From the NCBI GenBank assembly GCA_030039895.1, contig JASHUR010000362.1, forward strand, positions 1-27,301: a DNA stretch of 27,301 nucleotides. The letters run 5' to 3'. Shown here piece by piece: positions 8,281 through 16,597 of the stretch. Numbering within the stretch: the first letter of the stretch is position 1; the number at the start of each line of letters is the position of its first letter. A program made the translations under genes and the position numbers. Below the pieces are notes generated by a model. That model was not told where the DNA came from and ran no database searches. It saw only the letters and a program-made list of their open reading frames with translations. Source of the stretch: Acidobacteriaceae bacterium (GTDB lineage: Bacteria > Acidobacteriota > Terriglobia > Terriglobales > Acidobacteriaceae).

Positions 8281-10968
8281 TTAGTTTTTCCCTTTTTCTT
8301 GCTGGTCTTTGATCAACACCACGTCCGAGCTCGACTTCTCCCGCACGAGCGCCAGTTGTTTGCCTGAAGGCGACCAGCCAAAGTCAGAAATGGTCTCCTG
8401 CATCGGATCGAAAAGCAAGTGTGAGGGCGAGCCATCCAGCGGCTGATACAGCAGCGTCCTGCCGCCATTCCGGAGAACGGAGTAGACCGCGGCGCGGCTG
8501 TCCGGTGAAAAGCGCACCGAGCTGGCGTCATCGCCGCCCAGGTCGCTGGTATCCAAAGGAATCTGGGAGACCGACCGCCCTGAGGCCAGATCATAGATAT
8601 TCCACCGGGCTTTCGGCGGATCCAGGATGGTCCAAGCGGCCAGCCTCCCGTCAGCGGAGATTGCGTAATACACAGTAGCTTCGGGTGGGAGAATCTGTCG
8701 TGGTGTCCCACCACTCAGCGGCACCGACCACAACGATGCCTTGGACATCTCATTCTCCTCGACGAAATAGTAGACCTCCCGGCTGTCGGAAGAGCATCCG
8801 GGAGCCGGCGTGATTCCACCGGCGGCCAACTGGACGATGTTTCCCCCATCCTCATCCATACGAAAGATCCATGCCTCCGTCGCTCCCTTGGGGAACCCGG
8901 CGAAAAGGATGTGGCCATCCGGGCAGGTCGTTATATAGTCCCCCGCCGCAGTCTCCCCGATGTCGAAGGTATGGACCTCGCCGGTCGAGCGGTCGATCCA
9001 GCCGATATCGACGCGCGGAATGGCAAAGAGCAGACGGTCTTCGTTTGCCCAGGCGATTCGGTACGGAGTAATCCGCAGCGGGGTGGTCGAAAGCGGAACT
9101 CCGCCCTCGGGCTTATACCACGCAATGCTCGAATCGATGTTGGTGAGCACCGTCGCCAGGGTGCGTCCATCCGCGGAGAGCGCCAACTCGCTATAGGAGC
9201 TGACGTCGTTGGTCACCGGATGAAAATCACCGGAGGGCAGGGTAACCATCCCGATCTGGGCATGATCGCTGTGCGGTCTGATATAAAAGGCCAGCAGGTG
9301 CCGGCCGTCGGGCGTCCACGCCACGTTAGATAGGCCGGCGAAAGAGATGTCCGGCAGTGCTGCGAAGTCCGTCAATTTTTTCGAAGCGATCTCGAAGATC
9401 TGGAGCGCGAACTTCGCAGGCCCTACCGTGCTAATCCATGCGATCCTGCCGCCTTTGGGCGACCAGACCGGTGGACCAATCTCTTCCCGGGTCGCATAGA
9501 CCACCTGGTTGTCGCTTCCGTCTTTGTTAGCGATGTGGATCTCGGAGGACTGGTCCTTCCGGTCGGGAGTCCATCGCACATAAGTAAAGCGTGTGCCGCC
9601 CGGCGAAAAGCTGATGGCGCTGTCGACGTCATAGATCAGCTGCCTCGGCGTGCCGCCGAAGACTGGCATGACGTAAAGCACGTTAACGAGGCCACTTTCC
9701 GTAGTTCCCCGCACAAAGTAGAGATAATTGCCATCCGGCGAGAAGGTGAGCCCCATATACTCGTTGCCAAACGCGCCCAGGATTTGGGTATCGGTGTTGG
9801 TCGCGATGTTCCTCACCCAGAGTGTCCGCTGGCCTTTATCGTTCTTTACTTCGGCCAGAAAGCGGCCATCGCCAGAGAGCGCAATATTTTCAATTGTCCC
9901 TACATTAGTGATCTGGCTTACAAAGGTCGTCGCGAACGGCCGAGGTCGCGGCAACAAGCGCCACGCAGCATATCCAACTGCCACGAGAATGACCACGCAA
10001 GCCGCGATGATCGCGAGTCGGCGCGATCTCCTCGCCGCGAGCAGAGCGGCGCTCGAGGAGGATCCCGGCGAAGACGCTCCCGGCGCTTGCGCGGCAGGGG
10101 CGCTCCCCGAACCGCTCTTCCTTTGCAGCCTTTTCAGGTCGGCGCGAAGCTCGGCTGCGGACTGGCTGCGAAGCTCCCGTTCTTTCTCCAGCGCCTTGTT
10201 GAGAATGCTCTCGAACTCTACCGGGAGTTTCGGATTGAGCGAGATGGGCGCGGCCGGCGACTCGTTCAGTATGCGATCGAAGACCACGGCGGTTGTAGCG
10301 CCCCTAAAGGGATGCCGTGCGGTCGCCATCTCGTAAAGAACAATCCCGAGCGAAAACAGATCGCTGCGCGCATCCAGCGGCTCACCGCGCGCCTGCTCCG
10401 GCGACATATAGGCGACTGTTCCCATTGTCGCTCCCGAGTCGGTGAGCGGGTACGTCACAGTCGAAGCGTCTGCGTCTGTGCCGCCACTGTCGAGTTTCGC
10501 GAGCCCGAAATCAAGGATCTTCGCCTGCCCCGAGCTGGTTATAAAGATATTTGCCGGCTTAATGTCGCGGTGCAGAATACCTTTGCGATGCGCAGCGTCG
10601 AGGGCATCGGCCACCTGCACACCCAAATCCAGCAATTTGGGATACGGCATAACACGACCGTGATAGAGCTTTTCCAGGCTGTTACCCTCCATCAGCTCCA
10701 TCACAATGAATGGCGTTTCCGCCGACTCGTTAAGCTCATGGATTGTGCAAATGCCGGGATGATTGAAGGAAGAAGCTGCGCGCGCCTCGCGCCAGAAACG
10801 CTCCAGAGCGGAGCTGTCGTTATGCGTTGTTTCGATCAGCAGTTTGACTGCGACATGGCGGCCCAGCTTCTGGTCGACTGCCTCGTATACCACACCCATC
10901 CCGCCCTGCCCCAACCGGCGGATGAGTCTGTAATGACCCAGGAGGGTCCCTGGAGAAAGTTCTTGCAC
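8281..10968 (-). CDS. Transmembrane Ser/Thr protein kinase with C-terminal TolB/PD40 beta-propeller
   Basis: An 895-residue Hanks-type kinase receptor. Kinase domain, residues about 13-282: Gly-rich loop GQGGMGVVYEA, ATP lysine K42 (VAVK), C-helix E61, catalytic HRD at 133-135 with N140, DFG at 153-155, and GTVAYMSPEQ at 183-192. All key residues are present, so it should be active. A juxtamembrane linker rich in Ala, Pro and Ser leads to one membrane helix at about 319-339. The rest (about 345-895) is a repeated beta-propeller with WSPKGGRIAW, FSPDGNYLYF and FSPDSRAAVY blades, presumably periplasmic and sensing or binding. This domain order is common in Acidobacteria. The first possible start is a GTG at 10968, because an in-frame TAA lies five codons upstream. 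No canonical Shine-Dalgarno is seen. The substrate is unknown. Confidence 0.9.
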   Translation of the reverse strand: MQELSPGTLLGHYRLIRRLGQGGMGVVYEAVDQKLGRHVAVKLLIETTHNDSSALERFWREARAASSFNHPGICTIHELNESAETPFIVMELMEGNSLEKLYHGRVMPYPKLLDLGVQVADALDAAHRKGILHRDIKPANIFITSSGQAKILDFGLAKLDSGGTDADASTVTYPLTDSGATMGTVAYMSPEQARGEPLDARSDLFSLGIVLYEMATARHPFRGATTAVVFDRILNESPAAPISLNPKLPVEFESILNKALEKERELRSQSAAELRADLKRLQRKSGSGSAPAAQAPGASSPGSSSSAALLAARRSRRLAIIAACVVILVAVGYAAWRLLPRPRPFATTFVSQITNVGTIENIALSGDGRFLAEVKNDKGQRTLWVRNIATNTDTQILGAFGNEYMGLTFSPDGNYLYFVRGTTESGLVNVLYVMPVFGGTPRQLIYDVDSAISFSPGGTRFTYVRWTPDRKDQSSEIHIANKDGSDNQVVYATREEIGPPVWSPKGGRIAWISTVGPAKFALQIFEIASKKLTDFAALPDISFAGLSNVAWTPDGRHLLAFYIRPHSDHAQIGMVTLPSGDFHPVTNDVSSYSELALSADGRTLATVLTNIDSSIAWYKPEGGVPLSTTPLRITPYRIAWANEDRLLFAIPRVDIGWIDRSTGEVHTFDIGETAAGDYITTCPDGHILFAGFPKGATEAWIFRMDEDGGNIVQLAAGGITPAPGCSSDSREVYYFVEENEMSKASLWSVPLSGGTPRQILPPEATVYYAISADGRLAAWTILDPPKARWNIYDLASGRSVSQIPLDTSDLGGDDASSVRFSPDSRAAVYSVLRNGGRTLLYQPLDGSPSHLLFDPMQETISDFGWSPSGKQLALVREKSSSDVVLIKDQQEKGKN

Positions 10969-11192
10969 CCCATAATCTTGCCTTTAAGCGTCGGATCGGG
11001 CAAGAGATCCTGCGCGGCTTGAACGAAACCGGCGAGTGGCCCCAGTCCCGATGACCTTCCCAAACCAGCCGAGGCGCTCCCTCGCTTTTGAGAACCGGAG
11101 ATGGCGAGTAGCCGGACCCACAACTGTTCTTTCTTTCTCTTAAAAAGAGGAACAACGTCTTGAAAGATCACACCCACTGGCAGCTCCGCTGC

Positions 11193-11432
11193 TTATTCCC
11201 CTACCTCATGCATCCACCGGTCCAGCAGCGTCTGAGCGCAGCGCGCTCCGCACAGGTGCTTCACCGCCGCATCATGCGCCAGGAAATCATTCCAATGGGT
11301 GACCTTCAGCAACGGCTGCTCCACCTTCGGCAGCGGAGACACCTGGTCCTCCCAGGCCAGCCACCAGTCACAGGCTTCTTCGCTCTTCGGCTTGCCGCAC
11401 ACATTGCAATGGAATGTCTCGCTGAACGCCAT
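11193..11432 (-). CDS. Small Cys-rich protein, probable zinc-binding
   Basis: A 79-residue protein with Cys9-x2-Cys12 near the N-terminus (FHCNVCGKPKSEEAC) and a second His/Cys cluster at about 59-65 (KHLCGARC). This suggests one zinc site built from the two ends, followed by a short helix ending in HEVGE. An AGGAG lies upstream on the minus strand. Its spacing suits either the ATG at 11432 (10 bases) or a GTG immediately before it at 11435 (7 bases). The compact length, ribosome binding site and paired Cys motifs argue that it is real. I know no named family and its function is unknown. It stands alone between the kinase and the DedA gene. Confidence 0.6.
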   Translation of the reverse strand: MAFSETFHCNVCGKPKSEEACDWWLAWEDQVSPLPKVEQPLLKVTHWNDFLAHDAAVKHLCGARCAQTLLDRWMHEVGE

Positions 11433-11435
11433 CAC

Positions 11436-11879
11436 ACCCCCGCTCCTACGTCACTGGAGAGTAGCATAGCCACGCCCCGATCTTCTGTGAAAGAACCTGG
11501 AAAGATTCTTCCCCTCGCTCACCCTTCTTTATCTTGTCAAGCCATCTTTCGATTAACTCGTTTATAGACAACGACATCCAAATGCATATAACCACCCTCA
11601 ACGCTGCTATCCTGAAAGTATGGGGGCAGAAAAACACTCTTCACGCAAACACGGTTCTTCGCACAAATCCCTGACGATTCCATGGCCAGTAAGCCGCAAC
11701 AAATCAATGCTTTACGGGAATCATCGTTAGAATCATGAATTTGGGCCAATTCGGAGCCAAATGACAATCAAATCAATACGATACAGCGATAATCGCCAGA
11801 ATCAACAGCTTAGGGCAAATTTCCGATCTTCAGTTTTCAATGAAATCAATAAGTTAGCAAATGGTTCCGGATTCGACGC
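11436..11879. other. Intergenic stretch with no supported gene
   Basis: This 444-base stretch is AT-richer than the surrounding genes. Short open frames exist on both strands (36 to 76 codons), but none has a ribosome binding site, a recognisable motif or plausible codon use. It must hold the promoter of the small Cys-rich gene on the minus strand and the downstream region of the DedA gene. I see no convincing terminator, repeat or RNA gene. Confidence 0.5.
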
Positions 11880-12827
11880 TCACGCCGCCGTGGGCTCAAT
11901 TGCCACCAGCGGATACCCCAGGCGCTTCCACTCGTCGAATCCGCCCAGCAGGGGACGCACCCGGTACACCCCCAGCCTTCGGATAGTCAGCGCCATCTTG
12001 GCCGCCGTCGCCTCGCTCGGGCAGGTGCAGAACAGCACCACGTCCCGGTCTCTCGGAATCTCCGCGCAGTGTTCCACCAGCTTGTCCGGAGACAGCAATA
12101 TGGCGCCCGGCAGCGTCCTCGGATCAGGCAGGTAATCCAGCGGATGCCGCAGGTCTACGATGTAGACCGGCTGCCCGCGATCCAGCATTTGCTTCAGCTC
12201 GCCCGGGGCCACCCGCGCCATCCGGATCTCCTTCAGAAATGCCCGCTGCCGGAAGAATCGCCACACGAAGAAGCTCATCAAAAGCACCACGAACAGTGCA
12301 AACCCAAACCGCGTAACCCACGCAAATGCATTGGGATGGTGCTTCAGTACATCGCCGAAGAATCGTCCGCCCAGTGTCAACGATAGCCCCCACAGCATGA
12401 TCCCGATTGCGTCATACACGGCAAACAGTTTGTACTTCATCCCCGTCTGACCGGCGATCGGAGCAGCCACCGTGCCCAGACCCGGCAGAAACTTGGCCAC
12501 AATCAGGGCCTTGACACCCTGCTTGGCAAAGTAGTCCTCCGTCCGCCGCACGCACGTGTTGCTTTCCATGGAGAGCCGGCACAGCAGCTTCACCACCGCT
12601 CCGCCGTACCGCTTGCCCATCAGGTACCATGCACTATCGCTGATCAGGCTGCCCGCCAGGATGGCCAGCAGTACCAGCGGCAGATTCATCTTGTGTGTCG
12701 AGGTCAGCGTTCCCGCGGTCAGCAGCAGCGGCGCGCTCGGAATGGGCACACCCAACTGCTCCACCATCACCCACAGGAAGAGGATCCAGTAACCGTATTT
12801 AAGGAAGAAGTTCAGCGCTACTGGCAT
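11880..12827 (-). CDS. DedA-family membrane protein fused to a C-terminal rhodanese domain
   Basis: A 315-residue fusion. Residues 1-190 are a DedA (SNARE-associated/VTT) membrane domain with the family signatures EQLGVPIPSAPLL at 23-35 and FLPGLGTVAAPIAG at 113-126, and several membrane helices. DedA proteins act as lipid flippases/scramblases (for example for undecaprenyl phosphate or phosphatidylethanolamine) and support membrane homeostasis. Residues about 205-312 are a rhodanese domain (VYIVDLRHPLDYL; active loop FCTCPSEAT with probable catalytic Cys267; GGFDEWKRLGYP). The rhodanese would lie on one face of the membrane and could carry a sulfane sulfur. Such fusions exist elsewhere, but their purpose is unclear. 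The start at 12827 has a weak AAGGG upstream. It is separated from the upstream dps gene by a strong terminator, so it is probably transcribed on its own. Confidence 0.9.
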   Translation of the reverse strand: MPVALNFFLKYGYWILFLWVMVEQLGVPIPSAPLLLTAGTLTSTHKMNLPLVLLAILAGSLISDSAWYLMGKRYGGAVVKLLCRLSMESNTCVRRTEDYFAKQGVKALIVAKFLPGLGTVAAPIAGQTGMKYKLFAVYDAIGIMLWGLSLTLGGRFFGDVLKHHPNAFAWVTRFGFALFVVLLMSFFVWRFFRQRAFLKEIRMARVAPGELKQMLDRGQPVYIVDLRHPLDYLPDPRTLPGAILLSPDKLVEHCAEIPRDRDVVLFCTCPSEATAAKMALTIRRLGVYRVRPLLGGFDEWKRLGYPLVAIEPTAA

Positions 12828-12891
12828 AGCATGCAGCCCTTATTCAAAGGATACCTTTACTAGAGATGCCCGCAATGCGGATTAGATACCG

Positions 12892-12927
12892 CAAAAAGTT
12901 AGGCCCTCCCAGCAAGCCGGGAGGGCC
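12892..12927 (-). terminator. Rho-independent terminator after dps
   Basis: GGCCCTCCC (12902-12910) pairs perfectly with GGGAGGGCC (12919-12927) around an 8-base loop. On the minus strand the stem is followed by TAACTTTTTG. It lies 28 bases beyond the dps stop and before the DedA gene. Confidence 0.85.
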
Positions 12928-12955
12928 GGAGCCAAAGCCTTGACCAAAGGCCTAT

Positions 12956-13558
12956 TTATTTCGCGTGGACCAGCGGCATCTCAACCAGGTGCTCGCTCAG
13001 GAACCACACCTGCAACTCGTTGGTCCGCACCACATCGCTGACCAGAAGGTCGTTCGTCGCGTCATCGCCCAGGTCCTGCGCCTTCTTCGCCAGCGCCCGC
13101 GCGTTCTTGATGATCAGCTCGTGCGCCTCGAGCAGCCGCGAAATCTGCACCGGCACCTCTTCGCGGTCCCGTGGAGGACGCGCAATCCGCGTCAGCTCGG
13201 CAATGTCGTGTGCCATGGCCACGCTCACGCCGCCCAGCGTCTGGATGCGTTCGCCCAGCTGATCAACCAGTTCTGCCTGCTCACCAAAGTGCTTATCAAA
13301 AAGGAGATGCAGTTGATAAAACGTCGGCCCGCCTACTTGCCAGTGCGACTTCTTGTACAGGTCGCGCAGGCTCGATGTATCCGCCAACATCAGGTTCAGT
13401 TGCTCACAAACCTCCGTCCGCGCCCTCTCATCAATGCCGATCGGCAGGCTGCGGATCACCGTCCCAAACTTCTGTATCGGCCGGGCGCTCTGCTTCCACT
13501 GAGGACTAATATGGTCCGGACCCTTGGTTGGGACTTCCTTCAAGGCTGAAGTGCTCAT
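12956..13558 (-). CDS. dps: Dps-family ferritin (DNA-binding/iron-storage protein)
   Basis: A 200-residue four-helix ferritin-like protein. Dps dodecamers oxidise Fe(II) with peroxide and store iron, protecting DNA in starved or oxidatively stressed cells. All five ferroxidase ligands of the family are present with exact E. coli spacing: His72, His84, Asp88, Asp99 and Glu103, within KSHWQVGGP, LHLLFDKH and DQLGERI. An N-terminal extension of about 40 residues with several Lys and Arg could bind DNA. The ATG at 13558 is chosen because GGAGG sits 8 bases upstream. A longer frame to 13633 begins before that ribosome binding site and is unlikely. It lies 87 bases downstream of the EmrA-like gene on the same strand and is closed by a strong terminator, so it may be partly co-transcribed with the efflux genes. 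Confidence 0.9.
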   Translation of the reverse strand: MSTSALKEVPTKGPDHISPQWKQSARPIQKFGTVIRSLPIGIDERARTEVCEQLNLMLADTSSLRDLYKKSHWQVGGPTFYQLHLLFDKHFGEQAELVDQLGERIQTLGGVSVAMAHDIAELTRIARPPRDREEVPVQISRLLEAHELIIKNARALAKKAQDLGDDATNDLLVSDVVRTNELQVWFLSEHLVEMPLVHAK

Positions 13559-13645
13559 CGCTAATTCCTCCATGTGTTTTTTGGATGCAGCAGCACCCTC
13601 ACCGGAGTCAAAACCGCACCATTCCCGGGGCACAATCGGCAGATT

Positions 13646-14905
13646 TTAATCCTTCACCCTGACCCTCGGTTCAACCGACATGCCCGGCCGCAGCAGATGG
13701 TCTGCTATCTGGCTCGGTTTGGTGAAGTCGATGCGCACCGGAACGCGCTGCACCACCTTGACATAGTTGCCCGTCGCATTTTCCGGCGGAAACAGGCTCA
13801 ACACTGACCCTGTCGCGCCGCCGATCTGCGTTACACGGCCGTCATACTTTCGTCCGCCGTAGGCATCCACGCTGATCACCACCGGCTGGCCTGCGCGCAT
13901 ATGATCGAGTTGCGTTTCCTTGAAGTTCGCCGTCACCCAGATGTCGTCGAGCGAGACCAGCGTCATCATGTTCTGCCCCACGCTCACGTTCTGGCCCACC
14001 TGAACGCTCTTATTGGTGATAATCCCAGCTGTAGGCGCATAAATCTTCGTGTAGCTCAGGTTCAGCTTTGCTTGCTCCAGTTGCGCCTTCGCCTGCTGCA
14101 CCAGCGCCGCCGCCTGGTCGGCCCTGGCCTTCTGGATCGCCACCTGTTGAGGTCCGGTCAACGCGTTGTGGTAGCTGGCCTGCGCCTGCGTCACGCGATC
14201 ATGTGCAATGCGGACTGCATCCCGCGCACCCTGCAGATTCGCCTCAGCCTGCGCAACTGCCGCCTTGTCTGCTGTCGCTGCCGCAACCGCTGCGTCATAC
14301 TGCAGCTTGGAGATGACGTCTTTCTCCACCAGCGGCGTGTACCGCTCCAAATCCTGCTGCGACTTGACGGAATTCGCCTTCGCCTGCGCGACCGCCGCCT
14401 GAGCTGCCTGCAGTTGCTTCTCCGCCTGCGCCACTCCCGCCTGCGAGCCGGAGACATCAGCTCCTGCCGAATACAGCGCCGCGCCAGTATTAACATGCGT
14501 CACCGGGACATTTACACGCGCAGCCTCATAGGCTGCCTCGGCGCTTGCCAGGTTCGCTTCATCCTGCTGCACTGCCGTCTGGAAGTCCGTCGGGTCCAGT
14601 TCCGCAATCAACGTGCCTTTGTCCACATACTGGTTCTCTTCAACGTCGACCTTGATCACGTGCCCGGCGATACGTGCACTTATCTGGATCAGGTTTCCGT
14701 TGACCTGCGCATCGTCAGTGTCTTCGTAGTACGTGGAGTGCCACCAGAAGAGCAGCACGCCCACCAGCAGGATCGCCACCACTCCAATGACAACGAACCG
14801 CCGGCGCGACTTGATGCGCGGATCCGTTGGCTCCGGCTCCGAACCGCCTCTCTGCGTCGACTGGCCTTGAGTCTTGTTGTTCTGTTCTGGATTCTCGTCC
14901 GCCAC
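13646..14905 (-). CDS. HlyD/EmrA-type periplasmic adaptor (membrane fusion protein)
   Basis: A 419-residue adaptor that bridges an inner-membrane pump to TolC. It has a charged cytosolic N-terminus of about 35 residues, one membrane helix at about 36-56 (FVVIGVVAILLVGVLLFWW), then EDTDDAQVNG, the EmrA-type beta-strand. A split lipoyl domain surrounds a long Ala/Gln-rich coiled-coil hairpin (about 100-265), followed by a beta-barrel domain (IYAPTAGIITNKSVQVGQNV; ISVDAYGGRKYDGRV). It starts with GTG at 14905, two bases after the TolC stop, and its ribosome binding site GGAGGAAAG lies within the end of the TolC gene, so translation is coupled. The expected EmrB-type transporter is not in this operon, so this adaptor must use a pump encoded elsewhere. 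The substrate is unknown. Confidence 0.9.
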   Translation of the reverse strand: MADENPEQNNKTQGQSTQRGGSEPEPTDPRIKSRRRFVVIGVVAILLVGVLLFWWHSTYYEDTDDAQVNGNLIQISARIAGHVIKVDVEENQYVDKGTLIAELDPTDFQTAVQQDEANLASAEAAYEAARVNVPVTHVNTGAALYSAGADVSGSQAGVAQAEKQLQAAQAAVAQAKANSVKSQQDLERYTPLVEKDVISKLQYDAAVAAATADKAAVAQAEANLQGARDAVRIAHDRVTQAQASYHNALTGPQQVAIQKARADQAAALVQQAKAQLEQAKLNLSYTKIYAPTAGIITNKSVQVGQNVSVGQNMMTLVSLDDIWVTANFKETQLDHMRAGQPVVISVDAYGGRKYDGRVTQIGGATGSVLSLFPPENATGNYVKVVQRVPVRIDFTKPSQIADHLLRPGMSVEPRVRVKD

Positions 14906-14907
14906 AG

Positions 14908-16398
14908 CTACTTTCCTCCCAGGTACATCTGGTAATCATTGCCGGCCACGCCCAGCGCGCGTGCCAGCGATAGCTTCGCCATATTGTGCTGGTAGAGACT
15001 GCTTACATACTGGTTATCGGCCTGGGCGAGCGCCGCCAGCGCCTGCGACACGGCAAGGTTGTTGTCCACGCCTGCTTTGTAGCGCTCCTGCGCTTCCGTC
15101 AAAGCCTCGCTGGCCAGTGCAACGTTGCTGCGTGACACCTCAACCAGCTTCTCCGCCGACTGAATATCTAGAATACTGTCCCGCACATCTGCGCTTATCT
15201 GCCCCTGCAGATCGCTCAGCCGTGCCTGCTCCTCGTCGAGCTGGGCCTGCGCCTGCTTGGCGTCGCCGCGCAGCCTGGCTTCCTCGAACACAGGTATGTC
15301 CAGCGGTCCCGTTGCATTGCCGGTGCCATGCGAGTTCGATGGGTTCACACCGATGTCACCATAATCTCCGCTGAAGCTGATGACTGGCAGCCTCTCATCA
15401 GTCGCCGCTTTTCGCGCATGCTCGGCTGCAGCAACCTGCTCACGCAGGGCCTTTAGGTCGCTGCGCGCCGCCAGCGCCTGTTTTACGGCAGTGTCCGCAT
15501 CAAGATTGTCTAGCGGAGCATAAGGCTCTGCGCTTGTCAGCTTGAATTTCTGGTCCAGCGGCAAGCCGATCGCGCGTGCCAAAGCAATCCGGTCTTTGTC
15601 ATACGCATTCTGCGCGGCAATGAGCGATTGCTGCTGCGTCTGGTAATCCACACGCGCGCGCAGCTCGTCGAGCAAAGGGGCCGTGCCCGCATTGTGACTA
15701 TCTACAGCCTGGTCAAGTGAAACCTTAGCCGTTGCCACTTGCGCCTCGACTTCATCAATCCGGCTTTTGTCCGCAATGCAGGTCAGATAAGCGTTGCCCA
15801 CGGTCAGCACCACCAGGTCCCGAGCGTCGTACACTGACAACTTCGCGCCTTCAAAATTGTGCTTCGACGCCAGATAATTCTGCAGCGCCGAAAGGTTCAG
15901 CAGCGACCAGTTCATCGAGGCGCGAATGTCCGTATAACCGTAAGGCCCGATGATCGACGGGAAACCCGGAACCCGCAATCCCTCTGCTTGAAGATCAGAC
16001 TGCTGTACTGAAGCCTTGAGGTTCGCGTCCACCGTCGGCAGCAACGACTGCAACTCTTCCAGCTGCTGACCCCGCGCCGACTGTGTGCTCTGACTCGTCA
16101 GAATCAGCCCCAGATTATGCTTCAGCCCGCGTGCAATCGCCTCGTCCAGCGACAGAGGAAGCACTCCTCCAGTCGCCTTTTCCACAGTTTCACTCCCTTG
16201 ATATGTGGTGCTGTTGATCTGCGGCTGCACGATCGGCAGCGGTGAGGTCTGTGGCGCAGAGCTTCCGCTGCCCCCTTGTGCCTGGAATCCATAGGCCGCA
16301 GGGCTCATCATTGCCGCAAGCAGTGCGCCCAACAGCAAGCCGGAATACACAGCAGTTCTCCGGCCGCAGGAACTTGCCTTCAACACAAAGCACTCCAT
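14908..16398 (-). CDS. TolC-family outer-membrane efflux protein
   Basis: A 496-residue outer-membrane channel subunit. After a signal peptide (about 1-40, RRTAVYSGLLLGALLAAMMS) come the two outer-membrane efflux repeats: SLDEAIARGLKHNLGLILT near 80-100, then GNAYLTCIADKSRIDEVEAQVATAK, the second repeat beginning near DADTAVKQALAARSDLKALREQV, and the C-terminal EALTEAQERYKAGVDNNLAVSQA and LARALG motifs. It supplies the outer-membrane exit for the adaptor encoded immediately downstream. The ATG at 16398 has no Shine-Dalgarno. A GTG at 16386 in the same frame has GGAG 6 bases upstream and is an equally good start, leaving the signal peptide intact. A terminator separates it from the upstream sigma-like gene, so the pair probably has its own promoter at about 16400-16490. 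Confidence 0.9.
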   Translation of the reverse strand: MECFVLKASSCGRRTAVYSGLLLGALLAAMMSPAAYGFQAQGGSGSSAPQTSPLPIVQPQINSTTYQGSETVEKATGGVLPLSLDEAIARGLKHNLGLILTSQSTQSARGQQLEELQSLLPTVDANLKASVQQSDLQAEGLRVPGFPSIIGPYGYTDIRASMNWSLLNLSALQNYLASKHNFEGAKLSVYDARDLVVLTVGNAYLTCIADKSRIDEVEAQVATAKVSLDQAVDSHNAGTAPLLDELRARVDYQTQQQSLIAAQNAYDKDRIALARAIGLPLDQKFKLTSAEPYAPLDNLDADTAVKQALAARSDLKALREQVAAAEHARKAATDERLPVISFSGDYGDIGVNPSNSHGTGNATGPLDIPVFEEARLRGDAKQAQAQLDEEQARLSDLQGQISADVRDSILDIQSAEKLVEVSRSNVALASEALTEAQERYKAGVDNNLAVSQALAALAQADNQYVSSLYQHNMAKLSLARALGVAGNDYQMYLGGK

Positions 16399-16494
16399 TA
16401 TGGGAAATTGCGCTCCAGCGCATGGCTTTTAAAGCGAGCTGAAGACACTCTCAAGGTTACGTCGTTTTGGATGCCTAAGCACCCGAAAGTATTC

Positions 16495-16526
16495 AAAAAA
16501 TGAGGGTGAAGCAGGCGCACGCCCTC
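16495..16526 (-). terminator. Likely terminator between the sigma-like and TolC genes
   Basis: On the minus strand a stem of GAGGG plus GTG (one bulged base) pairs with CACCCTC (16502-16508 with 16518-16526). It is followed directly by ATTTTTTG from the A-run at 16495-16500. A weaker CAGG/CCTG hairpin with five Ts lies closer to the gene at 16561-16578 and may act with it. Confidence 0.6.
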
Positions 16527-16597
16527 CTGCTCCGGCCAGCGCCGGGATCGTTCAATTATCAAAAACAGGCCCCCCCTGGCTCTCTTACTGGTGTGGT

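Noticed and set aside
9535..11022. Plus-strand frame of 495 codons
   Set aside because: It is antisense to the protein kinase, whose catalytic motifs are intact. The product is Arg-rich and without any family features.
11619..11729. Plus-strand frame of 36 codons beginning MGAEKHSSRK
   Set aside because: It has no ribosome binding site, no motif and lies in an AT-rich gap. There is nothing to separate it from chance.
13559..13633. N-terminal extension of the dps gene
   Set aside because: The GGAGG ribosome binding site lies inside this extension and points to the ATG at 13558.
13901..14935. Plus-strand frame of 344 codons
   Set aside because: It is antisense to the EmrA-type adaptor and has the composition of a shadow frame.
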